A stretch of 50,892 nt of DNA. Origin: Myxococcales bacterium. Its GTDB lineage: Bacteria > Myxococcota_A > UBA9042. The first letter of the stretch is position 1. Each line of letters opens with the position of its first letter. A model generated the notes under the pieces. The model was not told where the DNA came from and did no database searches. It saw nothing but the letters and a program-made list of their open reading frames with translations. The stretch is taken from assembly GCA_009692465.1 (NCBI GenBank), contig SHZD01000014.1:1-50892 (forward strand), written 5' to 3'. A program made the position numbers and the translations under genes. Below are positions 43,212 to 50,892 of this stretch, one piece after another.

Positions 43212-44093
43212 TCAGTTCGTATTCTTACTGAACTCATAGGCATTGGCGTTGGGCGCGGGCTTGACCAGCACATCGCGCTCAAAAGCCTTGGTGTCTGGGG
43301 TCTTACCGCAGCGAACAATGTGCGGACCGACCAACAACCGCATGCGCACCACTTCAACGCCCATCATCTGGCCATCGATAAACACATCGGCGCCTTTGGG
43401 GCAAAACACCGTCACTTGGGCGTCCGGATCGTCGCGCTCTAAGCGGATCCGCAGGTCCTTGGGCGGGTCGGCGCGCGAGCTGTTGACGACCTTAGTCACC
43501 GGCTTGAAGCCTAGCGCAGAAACCGTAATGTCAGCCGCGCCATAGGGCACCAACACCTTCATCGGCGTCTCAAACGGCAGCGCTTTGTTATTGACCGCGA
43601 TTTGGGCGCCAGGCGGACTCGACTCCACCATGATCACCCCGTGGGTCGTCTTGAGCTGGGACAGCACGTTTTCGCGGTATTGCAACACAATTTCGCGCTG
43701 GCGCGGGTCCAAAGGCGCCCGCAACGTGTAATCGAGGTAGCTGTACGCCTCTTCGTATTGGCGCAGCGTGTACAGCATCGAACCAATGTTGAAAATGGCA
43801 TTCGACAGCGGAAAAAGCTTGAGCGAAGCCCGGAACTTGTCCAGCGCCTCCTCGTACTTTTGCACGGCGACCAAGCGCTTGCCTTCTTCATTGAGGCGCT
43901 CGGCGGCGCGATCGGCGCCCTCCTCGGGCTTGGCAACTTCATCGGACTTGCCCGCTTCTTGAGCATAGGTCAGCGGGGCGCCAACCAGCGAAATTCCCAG
44001 CACTGCGCTGCCGATCAGGGTGGCAACGGTGAACCAGCGGGCCCCAGCGTTTTCTGTTAAAAACATCCGGTTACGCTTGCTACTCTTGGTCAT
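43212..44093 (-). CDS. Exported TPR-PEGA domain protein
   Basis: From ATG 44093 the protein has 293 residues; the frame is open to 44117. It has a signal peptide or anchor (ATLIGSAVLGISLVGAPLTYAQ) and a charged linker. TPR-like helices follow (RLVAVQKYEEALDKFRASL, NIGSMLYTLRQYEEAYSYLD), then a PEGA domain (GVIMVESSPPGAQIAVNNKA, about 150-215) and a second PEGA-like repeat (AQVTVFCPKGADVFIDGQMM). Such proteins are common envelope components in Myxococcota, with presumed protein- or glycan-binding roles. Specific function is not known. Confidence 0.85.
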   Translation of the reverse strand: MTKSSKRNRMFLTENAGARWFTVATLIGSAVLGISLVGAPLTYAQEAGKSDEVAKPEEGADRAAERLNEEGKRLVAVQKYEEALDKFRASLKLFPLSNAIFNIGSMLYTLRQYEEAYSYLDYTLRAPLDPRQREIVLQYRENVLSQLKTTHGVIMVESSPPGAQIAVNNKALPFETPMKVLVPYGAADITVSALGFKPVTKVVNSSRADPPKDLRIRLERDDPDAQVTVFCPKGADVFIDGQMMGVEVVRMRLLVGPHIVRCGKTPDTKAFERDVLVKPAPNANAYEFSKNTN

Positions 44094-44325
44094 AGACGCC
44101 TTGCCTGTCGGCCACAAGCGGGAGTGATGAGTGGCCGTTCATCTTGGTGCAGGCGCAGGTTGCGCTGCAAGTCCGGTGTTTGTAGGGTAGTCCCGTGTTC
44201 GTCTTGCTGCAACCGCAGCTTGCACCTGCACTACGCCATTTGCGCCGTTTCGATTCACCGCACTGCGAATCGGCGTGCTTGTTGACCGACTCCGCTTGGG
44301 TCGGACTCCACTTTGAACGGACTGC

Positions 44326-44829
44326 ATGATGCCGGACCAGTCGACTGCCCCAAGCCCTTTCGGACTGCGCCGACCGTGGGCGGCCTTGCAGCGTGAACCC
44401 GCTCTGGTGGCGATTCCGCTGGCCGTGGCCCTGTCGTTTGCGCTCGAGTTGAGCACCGTTGAGCATGGGCCGGTGTTGTGCGTGTCGCGGTTGTTGTTTG
44501 GATTGCCGTGCGGTGGCTGTGGCTTGACGCGCGGTTATGTTGCGCTGGCCCATGGGCAATGGCTGGGCGCCCTTCGGTTTAACCCTCTGACTCCGTTTCT
44601 GTATCTGTGGATGGTCGGCTGGTGGGGCGCCGCCGTAGTCCAATTGCGGCGCGGTTTGCTGCCGCCGACGTCGCCGCGGTGGGTGGGCGTGATCGCGATG
44701 GGTGGCTTTGGCCTACTCTGGATCAGTCGGACGATCACGTTTTTTGCCAGCGCGGATTGGCCGCAGGCCATGGCCCGCGATGCTCTTGCGCTGCGTCTGT
44801 GGCGCTGGCTGGCTGGGGCCGCCGGTTAG
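44326..44829 (+). CDS. DUF2752 small membrane protein
   Basis: The 167-residue protein has about four hydrophobic segments. The diagnostic motif FGLPCGGCGLTRG (C62, C65) is followed by ALAHGQWLGALRFNPL, matching the DUF2752 family of unknown function. The two cysteines face each other in CxxC spacing and could bind metal or be redox-active, which is inference. It runs divergently from the PEGA gene; the 210-bp gap between them contains imperfect direct repeats (around GTTCATCTTGGTGCAGG and GTTCGTCTTGCTGCAAC) and no gene. Confidence 0.88.
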   Translation: MMPDQSTAPSPFGLRRPWAALQREPALVAIPLAVALSFALELSTVEHGPVLCVSRLLFGLPCGGCGLTRGYVALAHGQWLGALRFNPLTPFLYLWMVGWWGAAVVQLRRGLLPPTSPRWVGVIAMGGFGLLWISRTITFFASADWPQAMARDALALRLWRWLAGAAG

Positions 44830-44854
44830 CGCCTGCGGACGCTATCGCGGCTAA

Positions 44855-45052
44855 GAGGGTGTTTATCTTCAAACGCCTGCTGCGCGTAACCCGTCGATGA
44901 GTTCGCTGGACTCATCGACCCCACCATGCTTTGTTGTCAGCCCTCTTCCTCCTTGCGACGCACTACAAGTGCGCCTCAGTCGCCAGAGTGCCTCCGCCTC
45001 GCCTTGCGGGCGCCTGTTTCCGCTCGCTTCGGCAATGAATGTAAACACCCTC
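44855..45052. mobile_element. 198-bp terminal-inverted-repeat element (second MITE-like family)
   Basis: The ends GAGGGTGTTTATCTTC and GAATGTAAACACCCTC are complementary at 14 of 16 positions. They are flanked by TAA at 44852-44854 and TAA at 45053-45055. Inside, GTCGATGAGT pairs perfectly with ACTCATCGAC across seven bases. There is no coding capacity. It is a single copy in this window and directly abuts element copy 12. The ends resemble those of IS5-superfamily insertion sequences in style, but I cannot name a parent. Confidence 0.85.
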
Positions 45053-45055
45053 TAA

Positions 45056-45190
45056 GGGCCTGTAAAAGAACAACTCGATCAACCTGCGCGAAGACCGGAG
45101 CAGCGAGTCGGCTGTAAAGACGCGGGCTTGCGACCCATCAGGCAAGCAAACGGGCACAGTAAATGCACGATTTAGTCATCTACCGTGCCC
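45056..45190 (-). mobile_element. Structured dispersed element, copy 12
   Basis: This 135-bp copy lies on the minus strand. It reads GGGCACGGTAGATGAC, then GTGCATTTACTGTGCCC, then core, and ends CTTTTACAGGCCC. The flanks are TAA on one side and TTA on the other, so no perfect direct duplication is seen. The miaA reading frame runs into its 5' arm and stops at TAA in the hairpin loop. Its right-hand part is very similar to that of copies 2 and 3 (CGATCAACCTGCGCGAAGAC). Confidence 0.85.
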
Positions 45191-46125
45191 TTATTCGGAG
45201 TGAACCACGCCGTCAACGCCGTCGCCAGCCGATCCTCGGTGTCGCCGGCCTCAGGTTGCAGCCGCAGCGCCGCCGACTCGGACCGGAACCAAGTGCGCTG
45301 CCGCTTAGCGTAGTGCTGATGAGCCAAAGCTAACCTAGCCGCAAAATCGCGGCCCGACGCGCGGCCCATGGCGACTTCCACAGCATCGCGGTAGCCCAGC
45401 GCCTGCATAGCCGGTGCCATCGGTGACAGCCCGGCAGCTAATAGCGCTGTTACTTCAGCCACTAACGGCGCGGCCATCGCCGCGGCGCGGTCGGCAATCG
45501 CGCGGGCTAAAAGCGCGGGATCAGGCTCTAATACCACGAGAATGCATGACAATTGGCTTGGCAGTTGTTCGCGATGCCAAGCAGACAGCGTCTTGCCGGT
45601 GGCCAAGAACACCTCGAGCGCTCGCGTCACCCGCTGGCGATTGGCGACCGGCGTCTGCGCGGCATAGTCGGGGTCCACCGCTTGCAATTGAGCGTGAAGT
45701 TCCGCGCCGCCGCTGCCGTGCCACCGCTCGGTCAGCTCACGGCGCAAGCCCAGTTCAATGGGTGGAATTTCGGCAAGCCCTCGGGTAAGGGCCCGAAAAT
45801 ACAGACCAGTTCCCCCAACCACCAGCGGCCACGCCCCGCGCGCCGCGATGTCGCTGACAGTGGTCTGGGCCAGCGCCGCCCATTGTCCCGCGCTCATCGT
45901 CAGTGTGGGCTCGACTACGTCCACCAAGTGGGTCGGCACCAGCGCCCTTTGGGCCGCCGAAGGCTTGGCCGTTCCCGCCTCCAAGTGCTGGTACACCTGC
46001 AAAGCATCACAAGACACCACCTCGATCGGCAGGCCGCGCGCCCGCAACGCCGCCGCTAGTGCCGATTTGCCACTGGCCGTCGGTCCACAAATCGCCGCAA
46101 TTCTCCGGACCGAATCGGCCGTCAC
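45172..46125 (-). CDS. miaA: tRNA dimethylallyltransferase
   Basis: MiaA attaches a dimethylallyl group to A37 of tRNAs reading UNN codons. The 317-residue protein has P-loop GPTASGKS at 14-21, CDALQVYQHLEAGTAKPS, THLVDVVEP, VVGGTGLYFRALTRGL and the C-terminal QALGYRDAVE, FAARLALAHQHYAKRQRTWFR. The GTG start overlaps the mutL stop codon (GTGA), a common mutL-miaA arrangement. The last six residues (KGTVDD) come from dispersed element copy 12, so the native C-terminus has been replaced. tRNA-Leu(CAA), a likely substrate, is encoded about 4.5 kb away. Confidence 0.95.
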   Translation of the reverse strand: MTADSVRRIAAICGPTASGKSALAAALRARGLPIEVVSCDALQVYQHLEAGTAKPSAAQRALVPTHLVDVVEPTLTMSAGQWAALAQTTVSDIAARGAWPLVVGGTGLYFRALTRGLAEIPPIELGLRRELTERWHGSGGAELHAQLQAVDPDYAAQTPVANRQRVTRALEVFLATGKTLSAWHREQLPSQLSCILVVLEPDPALLARAIADRAAAMAAPLVAEVTALLAAGLSPMAPAMQALGYRDAVEVAMGRASGRDFAARLALAHQHYAKRQRTWFRSESAALRLQPEAGDTEDRLATALTAWFTPNKGTVDD

Positions 46126-47996
46126 GGTCGCCCAAACCAGCGGCCGATGTCGTCAAACTTGACCCGGGTCCACACCGGCCGGCCGTGCGGACAATAGGCC
46201 GCCAAGTCGACGCCATCCATTTGGGCCAGTAAGTGTTGGACATCAGGCAGATGCAATACGTCGCCGCCGCGAAACGCCGCGTGGCAGGCCAAAGTGGCGG
46301 CGTGCCGCTCGATTCGGGTCTCGACTGCTTGACCGCGGCCTCCAGCCAACAACGACGCTGCCAATTCACGCACCTGAGCAGCGACGTCGGCTTCACGCAG
46401 CAACGCCGCATGGGCCAATACCCGCACCAAACGCGGGCCCGCGGCGGTGATGTCAAAGCCCAGCCGGTGCACGAGCTCGCTTTCGTCTGTGATCGCAGCA
46501 ACTTCAGCCGGCGAAAGCGGCACTGCTAGCGGGATCAACAGCGCCTGCGTCGGCAGCGCACCCGTGCGCAGCGCCACCACAAAGCGCTCAAAAAGGACGC
46601 GCTCGTGGGCGGCGTGCTGGTCGATGATCACCATCGCCGTCGTGTCTTGGCACACCAAATAGCAATTGGCCACTTGACCGACATAGCGCAGACCGGCCCA
46701 CTGACCCACCGCTGGCTCCGCTAGAGGCAACGGTGGGTAAGGGTTCACAGGCAGCGGCGCCACAGGGGCCAGCGCCGACTTCGCGCCAGAGGGCGCACTG
46801 GCTTGGGTGGGCGACAGTGGCCAACTGCCGTTGATCGCGCCACTTTGTTGCCTTGGGCCAGCCCCATAGGCGGACTGAAGGACTGCGCCAAAAGCGGACT
46901 GATGGATTGCGCTAGTCTGCTCAGGTGCCGCGCCATCGGCAGTTGAATACACCGATCTGGACGGCAGATGGTCGCGAATCCAAGGAGTATGGCTGAGCAT
47001 GTCGCGAATCGCGTGCACCACGGCGCCAAACACGTTGGCTTGAGAGGCAAAACGCACCTCGCTCTTAGCTGGATGCACGTTGACGTCGACGCTGCCAGCC
47101 GGGCATTGCAGCCACAAGATGCCGATCGGGTACTTGCCGCGTTCTAGCAAGGTCCCATACGACTGCAGCACCGCTTGCTGCAGTGTTCGGTCGCTGATTG
47201 GTCGGTCATTGACCAAAATTCGCAGTTGCCCTGCGCCGCTGTGAAACAGCGATGGCTCTGACAACAACCCTTTGACGGCGTACTCGCCCTGTCCAGCCAC
47301 GGCATACAACCGCTTGGCGATGCCCCCGCCCAGCACGGCGTGGGCACGGCTCATGTCGTCGTTATCCGGCGGAAAATCCAGCACTTTCTTGGTGCCTACC
47401 CACAGAGTCAGGTGCAGATCGCGGCGGCCCAGCGCCAGTGTTTCGACAAAATCGAGCACCCGACCGGTTTCAGTGCTGGCCGTACGCAAGAACTTCAGCC
47501 GGGCCGGGACGTTGAAAAACAGCTCCTCGACCGCGATGTCGGTGCCCGTTGCGCAGCCCACCGGACCTTGGTCCAGATCGACGCTGCCGGCCCCGGTCAA
47601 GCGCACCCCGACGTCGTCCTGCAGGCGGCGGGTCGATAGGCTGACTCTGGCTACGGCTAAGATCGAAGCTAACGCCTCGCCGCGAAAGCCAAAAGTAGCG
47701 ATCGACTGCAAGTCCTCGGCGCTGACCAGTTTGCTGGTGGCGTGGCGGGCAAAGGCCAAACGGGCGTCGGCGGGGCTCATTCCGCAGCCGTTGTCGGTCA
47801 CCCGTACCAACAGCTTGCCGCCGTCTTCAAGGCGAATTGTCACCCGAGTTGCGCCAGAATCTAAAGCATTTTCAACAAGTTCTTTGACGACCGACGCCGG
47901 ACGCTCCACGACTTCGCCGGCCGCGATCTGGTTGGCGACGACCGGATCGAGGAGCACAATCCGCTGGCCAGACGGCGGCGAGGCTGCTGCGGTCAC
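46122..47996 (-). CDS. mutL: DNA mismatch repair protein MutL, endonuclease type
   Basis: The protein has 624 residues. The GHKL ATPase domain shows VANQIAAGEVVERPASVVKE, VENALDSGA, VTDNGCGM and TFGFRGEALASI. A Ser/Ala/Pro-rich linker (about 345-430) leads to the dimerisation domain. That domain has DQHAAHERVLFE (D459), fitting the DQHA-x2-E-x4-E nicking motif, and LACHAAF plus CPHGRP (about 602) as metal-site motifs. It therefore resembles MutL of organisms lacking MutH, which nicks the strand itself. The GTG start overlaps the stop codon of the transglycosylase gene. mutS is not in the window. Confidence 0.96.
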   Translation of the reverse strand: MTAAASPPSGQRIVLLDPVVANQIAAGEVVERPASVVKELVENALDSGATRVTIRLEDGGKLLVRVTDNGCGMSPADARLAFARHATSKLVSAEDLQSIATFGFRGEALASILAVARVSLSTRRLQDDVGVRLTGAGSVDLDQGPVGCATGTDIAVEELFFNVPARLKFLRTASTETGRVLDFVETLALGRRDLHLTLWVGTKKVLDFPPDNDDMSRAHAVLGGGIAKRLYAVAGQGEYAVKGLLSEPSLFHSGAGQLRILVNDRPISDRTLQQAVLQSYGTLLERGKYPIGILWLQCPAGSVDVNVHPAKSEVRFASQANVFGAVVHAIRDMLSHTPWIRDHLPSRSVYSTADGAAPEQTSAIHQSAFGAVLQSAYGAGPRQQSGAINGSWPLSPTQASAPSGAKSALAPVAPLPVNPYPPLPLAEPAVGQWAGLRYVGQVANCYLVCQDTTAMVIIDQHAAHERVLFERFVVALRTGALPTQALLIPLAVPLSPAEVAAITDESELVHRLGFDITAAGPRLVRVLAHAALLREADVAAQVRELAASLLAGGRGQAVETRIERHAATLACHAAFRGGDVLHLPDVQHLLAQMDGVDLAAYCPHGRPVWTRVKFDDIGRWFGRP

Positions 47997-50500
47997 TGGG
48001 TCAAGGGGGGCGGCCGACAGGCCAGCGCGGTGTGAACTGGAACTGCGCCATTTTTTTGCATAAACGGCCCAAAACCCCGCGGCAATTGGGGCGCGCGGCT
48101 CAGGCCATCCCGACGCATTTCAGCCCATTCCGGGTACAGCCACGCATAGGTTTGGGCGCTGGCCGTAACCTGCATCACATAGGCCCGCGTCGCCGGATAG
48201 GGGATATTTTCCACAAAAATATCAGTGGGCAACTGCGGGTGCTTGCTGACCCAGTCGCGCACCGCGTACGGCCCGGCATTGTAGGCCGCCGCCACCAACT
48301 GCAGATTGCCCTTGTAAAAACTCAACATCTGGCTCAGGTACTGGGCGCCCAAGGTCAAATTGACTTTGGGCCTGAGCAACGACGCCGCCCCGGCATAGGG
48401 TGTGTCGTGCAAGTCTGCAATATTTTTCGCTACGGGACTCAGCAACTGCACCAAACCATAGGCGCCCGCCTTGGACACCGTGGTCGGCACAAACGAGCTC
48501 TCATGGCGCATCACCGCATACAACAGCGACCGCGCCACCCCAGCTCCTTGCGCTGCCGCATCCGCATCCTCAAAAAACGCCCGCGGAAACGATTGACGCC
48601 ACATTTGCGCGGTCGAGTCGTCCGGCCGCGCTGCCCGCCGGGTGTGGCGCTCCATGACGCCATAGGCCATCGGCCGGTTGCCCTGCAACTCGTACAGCAC
48701 AGCTAACAGGTGGACGCCGTCGCGCGGCAAGCCGCGGTTGAGTTGCTCACGCAGCAGCGAACGCGCTTCGCTGTGCAGGCCCATCTGCACCAACAGCACG
48801 GCCTCATCGAGCGCCTGCTGACGGCCGACGCGCAGCCGATCCAGGCTCGGCGGCGGCACATCGGCGGCGTGACTGGGCGGCGGACCTTGCAAGCGCAGCG
48901 CGCGCTCACCGTCGATCGCGCCAATGCGGTCCAGCGCCAAAATGCCGTAATACGTCTGCGGCCATGTATTGGCGACGCTGGCCCACACTTCCAGGGCTGG
49001 CTCGAGTTGGCCCATGAGCTGTAGGCAGCGGGCCTGCCAATACATCGCTTTGGCACGCCACGGCTGGCGGGCACCAGTCCATTGATTGCCGTGCTCGCGT
49101 TCCAGTTTAATAAAGAGTTCCAACGCCTTGGTGTGGTCGCCGCCGACAAAAAGTTGCCAGCCCAGTGCCCACAGCGCCAACTCGCGTCCGGCGGCGTCCG
49201 GGTGATTGTCCAGCAAGCGCTTGAGCGCTTGGGCCGCCAACTGCGGCGAATCGACATTGGAATACAGGCGGTGAAGCCGCGCCAACGTTCGCGCCTGCAA
49301 CTCCGCCACCGCCGGCCCCGAGTGTCCGCTGAGCAAGGTCGTGATCGTATCCAGTTGCGCGATCGCCAGCTTGTCGTCGCCCGTTTTGCCCAGCGCATCG
49401 CCAAGCGCATAGGTAGCCCGAGCTTTGAGCAACGGATCGTCAAGCTTTTCGATGGCTTTACGCAAAAGAGCCACTGCCGCTTGCCGAGCCTTCTTGTCGC
49501 GGGTCCCCAACACCCCGCGCGCATACAGGCGCAGCCCGCTACCGTCGTCGGTGGCCGAATCGGCTTCACTCAGCCACGCTTGCAGTTGGCCGCGTTTCAC
49601 TTCGGTGCGGCGCAAGATGCGCTCAATGCGATCGGCAGCCGACGGTGCAGCATCCAACGCCAGCAACTGCGCCGCCGCTGCTTCAGACTGGGTGCCCGCA
49701 TCCAACAACCATGCCCCGAGAAACAGCCTTTTGGCCTCGTCGCTGCGCCCGCCACGCTGAGCGAGTTGGCCAGCCAGCAGCCCCAACGTCGCCTTGCGAT
49801 CCATGGCCAAACGGGTGCTGTCGATCCGCTCCAGCGCATCGCGGGCCGGCCCGATCGCGTTACGCTTCAGTTCCAACGCCGCCATCTTGAGCAGGGCCTC
49901 ATCGCGACCGACATGCCACGGGGCGATCGCGGCCCACTGGGCCAACGCCTCTTGTTCATCGGCCCGGCGCAAGGCCAATTCCGCCAGATGTCGCCGTGCG
50001 CGTTGCGCCAGTGGCCCCTCTTGGGCCAGCGCCTGCCAAGCGCGATCAGCATCGCTCCAACGCTTCTGCGCCTCCAAACCGAGGGCCATGAGCAGTTGCG
50101 CGGCTTGTTTAGCCTGAATTCTATTGGCGTTTTCAACAAGATCAGCGGACAACCGACTGAGCAACTCCCACTTGCGCTGTCGCCACGCCTCAAAAACCGC
50201 GGCATACCCAGGGGTGTCGCGAGCCAGAGGAGTCAAGCTGTACAGATCGTCTGTAGTGGCCAAAGGTTTTGCGTGGGCAGGCGCTTGCGGAGTCGCTGCA
50301 ACGGGAGCCGTGGGATCGCAAACCTCCTCAGCTGCCACGCTGCCGTCCAACCCTTCGTCGGCCCTCGCCAAGGATGCGAACACGGTGCTCAGCCCGCCCA
50401 CAGCGCAGGCCAACCCAACCGCCATCGCAAAACCGCTGCTAAAACGAGCAATTAGCGGGATAACGGCGACAGCAATCAGGTGGGTACACGGGCATCGCAT
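47993..50500 (-). CDS. Soluble lytic murein transglycosylase (Slt70-like)
   Basis: From ATG 50500 (AGGA eight bases upstream) the protein has 835 residues; the frame is open to 50593. A signal peptide ending FASLARA is followed by a long alpha-superhelical region of TPR-like repeats, as in the Slt70 ring. A C-terminal lysozyme-like SLT domain then shows LLYAVMRHESSFVPTTVSKA (catalytic glutamate near residue 666), GAYGLVQLL, LTLGAQYLSQML, VAAAYNAGPYAVRDW and ENIPYPATRAYVMQV. It cleaves peptidoglycan to 1,6-anhydro-muropeptides in the periplasm. It is the first gene of an slt-mutL-miaA operon with four-base overlaps. Confidence 0.92.
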   Translation of the reverse strand: MRCPCTHLIAVAVIPLIARFSSGFAMAVGLACAVGGLSTVFASLARADEGLDGSVAAEEVCDPTAPVAATPQAPAHAKPLATTDDLYSLTPLARDTPGYAAVFEAWRQRKWELLSRLSADLVENANRIQAKQAAQLLMALGLEAQKRWSDADRAWQALAQEGPLAQRARRHLAELALRRADEQEALAQWAAIAPWHVGRDEALLKMAALELKRNAIGPARDALERIDSTRLAMDRKATLGLLAGQLAQRGGRSDEAKRLFLGAWLLDAGTQSEAAAAQLLALDAAPSAADRIERILRRTEVKRGQLQAWLSEADSATDDGSGLRLYARGVLGTRDKKARQAAVALLRKAIEKLDDPLLKARATYALGDALGKTGDDKLAIAQLDTITTLLSGHSGPAVAELQARTLARLHRLYSNVDSPQLAAQALKRLLDNHPDAAGRELALWALGWQLFVGGDHTKALELFIKLEREHGNQWTGARQPWRAKAMYWQARCLQLMGQLEPALEVWASVANTWPQTYYGILALDRIGAIDGERALRLQGPPPSHAADVPPPSLDRLRVGRQQALDEAVLLVQMGLHSEARSLLREQLNRGLPRDGVHLLAVLYELQGNRPMAYGVMERHTRRAARPDDSTAQMWRQSFPRAFFEDADAAAQGAGVARSLLYAVMRHESSFVPTTVSKAGAYGLVQLLSPVAKNIADLHDTPYAGAASLLRPKVNLTLGAQYLSQMLSFYKGNLQLVAAAYNAGPYAVRDWVSKHPQLPTDIFVENIPYPATRAYVMQVTASAQTYAWLYPEWAEMRRDGLSRAPQLPRGFGPFMQKNGAVPVHTALACRPPPLTQ

Positions 50501-50636
50501 CTGAGCGATCCTGAACCGCGGCGCCCCGAAAGACAAGAAAAAAATGACCACCAGCGGCGACCCCAATTGACAACTGGCAGCTACTTCGCCCATCGTACGC
50601 CCGCTCAGGCTGTGGCATTGAACCGCAGCAAGAGAC

Positions 50637-50719
50637 GCCGGAGTGGTGGAATGGTAGACGCGGCGGACTCAAAATCCGTTGAGCTTGCGCTCATGTGGGT
50701 TCAAGTCCCACCTCCGGCA
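50637..50719 (+). tRNA. tRNA-Leu (CAA anticodon)
   Basis: The acceptor stem GCCGGAG (50637-50643) pairs with CTCCGGC (50712-50718), followed by discriminator A. The D-arm GTGGTGGAATGGTAGAC, the anticodon stem-loop with CTCAAAA (anticodon CAA), a long type II variable arm (GAGCTTGCGCTC) and the T-loop GGGTTCAAGTCCC are all standard for tRNA-Leu. The CCA end is not encoded exactly (ACCCA follows). It runs divergently from the transglycosylase gene. Confidence 0.96.
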
Positions 50720-50765
50720 CCCATCGAAAGTGCAGGCCTGCAGCCGCTGAGTCGGTCTGGGCGTC

Positions 50766-50892
50766 GCCAGCACCTTGGCCTGCGTTGCCAGCACCTTGGC
50801 CTGCGTTGCCAGCACCTTGGCCTGCGTTGCCAGCACCTTGGCCTGCGTTGCCAGCACCTTGGCCTGCGTTGCCAGCACCTTGGCCTGCGTCG
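50766..50892. repeat. 21-bp tandem repeat next to tRNA-Leu (at least six units)
   Basis: Six contiguous 21-bp units starting GCCAGCACCTTGG run from 50766 to the window edge, so the true copy number is unknown. The first five are identical by eye and the sixth ends TGCGTC. The array begins about 45 bp after the tRNA. The 21-bp period keeps a seven-residue repeat open on both strands, but there is no sign of a real gene. Confidence 0.95.

Overview
The window looks like a chromosomal segment of a GC-rich deltaproteobacterial-type organism, most likely Myxococcota or a close relative. The evidence is indirect: very large Cys/Asp-rich MopE-like surface lipoproteins, an OmpA/TSP3 lipoprotein next to a DUF4398 lipoprotein, PEGA-domain proteins, a Ser/Thr kinase fused to a P-loop ATPase, and a soluble-adenylyl-cyclase-like cyclase. 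I see no phage, plasmid or ribosomal genes.

Layout. 0.2-10 kb (minus strand): a heme operon hemC-hemD-hemL with a co-transcribed sensor histidine kinase, followed by a tandem-cyclase/ATPase protein and a zinc-ribbon methyltransferase. 10-26 kb (mostly plus strand): an accessory region with a radical SAM protein, two giant Cys-rich lipoproteins, a secreted cupin, an orphan DNA-phosphorothioation-associated methyltransferase, a chalcone-isomerase-like protein, a frameshifted cupin-like gene and glyoxalase I. 26.7-39.4 kb (minus strand): a membrane glycosyltransferase-like protein, a membrane pyrophosphatase (hppA), a bifunctional aspartokinase/homoserine dehydrogenase (thrA), a CPBP protease, a MepA-like peptidase and a kinase-ATPase fusion. 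40-45 kb: a DUF4398 lipoprotein, an OmpA lipoprotein, 3,5-diaminohexanoate dehydrogenase (kdd), a PEGA/TPR protein and a DUF2752 protein. 45-50.9 kb: a tightly overlapping soluble lytic transglycosylase-mutL-miaA operon (minus strand) and tRNA-Leu(CAA).

The most unusual content is a family of about 12 dispersed elements of 124-151 bp (copies at 1, 226, 10189, 12046, 17988, 19122, 24001, 25235, 28418, 33260, 41900 and 45056). They share a conserved core containing GGTGGGTCGC. Their ends differ greatly in sequence between copies, yet within each copy the 5' end, an internal arm and the 3' end stay mutually complementary. Most have matched flanks of the form TNA(G) that look like target duplications. 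Several abut stop codons, one sits in frame inside a lipoprotein signal peptide and one has split another signal peptide. They carry no transposase. They resemble non-autonomous palindromic elements (MITE, REP or Rickettsia palindromic element-like), but I do not recognise them as a described family.

The window also has six or seven short tandem arrays (12, 13, 21, 22, 22 and 30 bp units), mostly at gene 5' ends, which suggests frequent replication slippage or selection on leader regions. All family assignments rest on reading motifs by eye; no database search was run.
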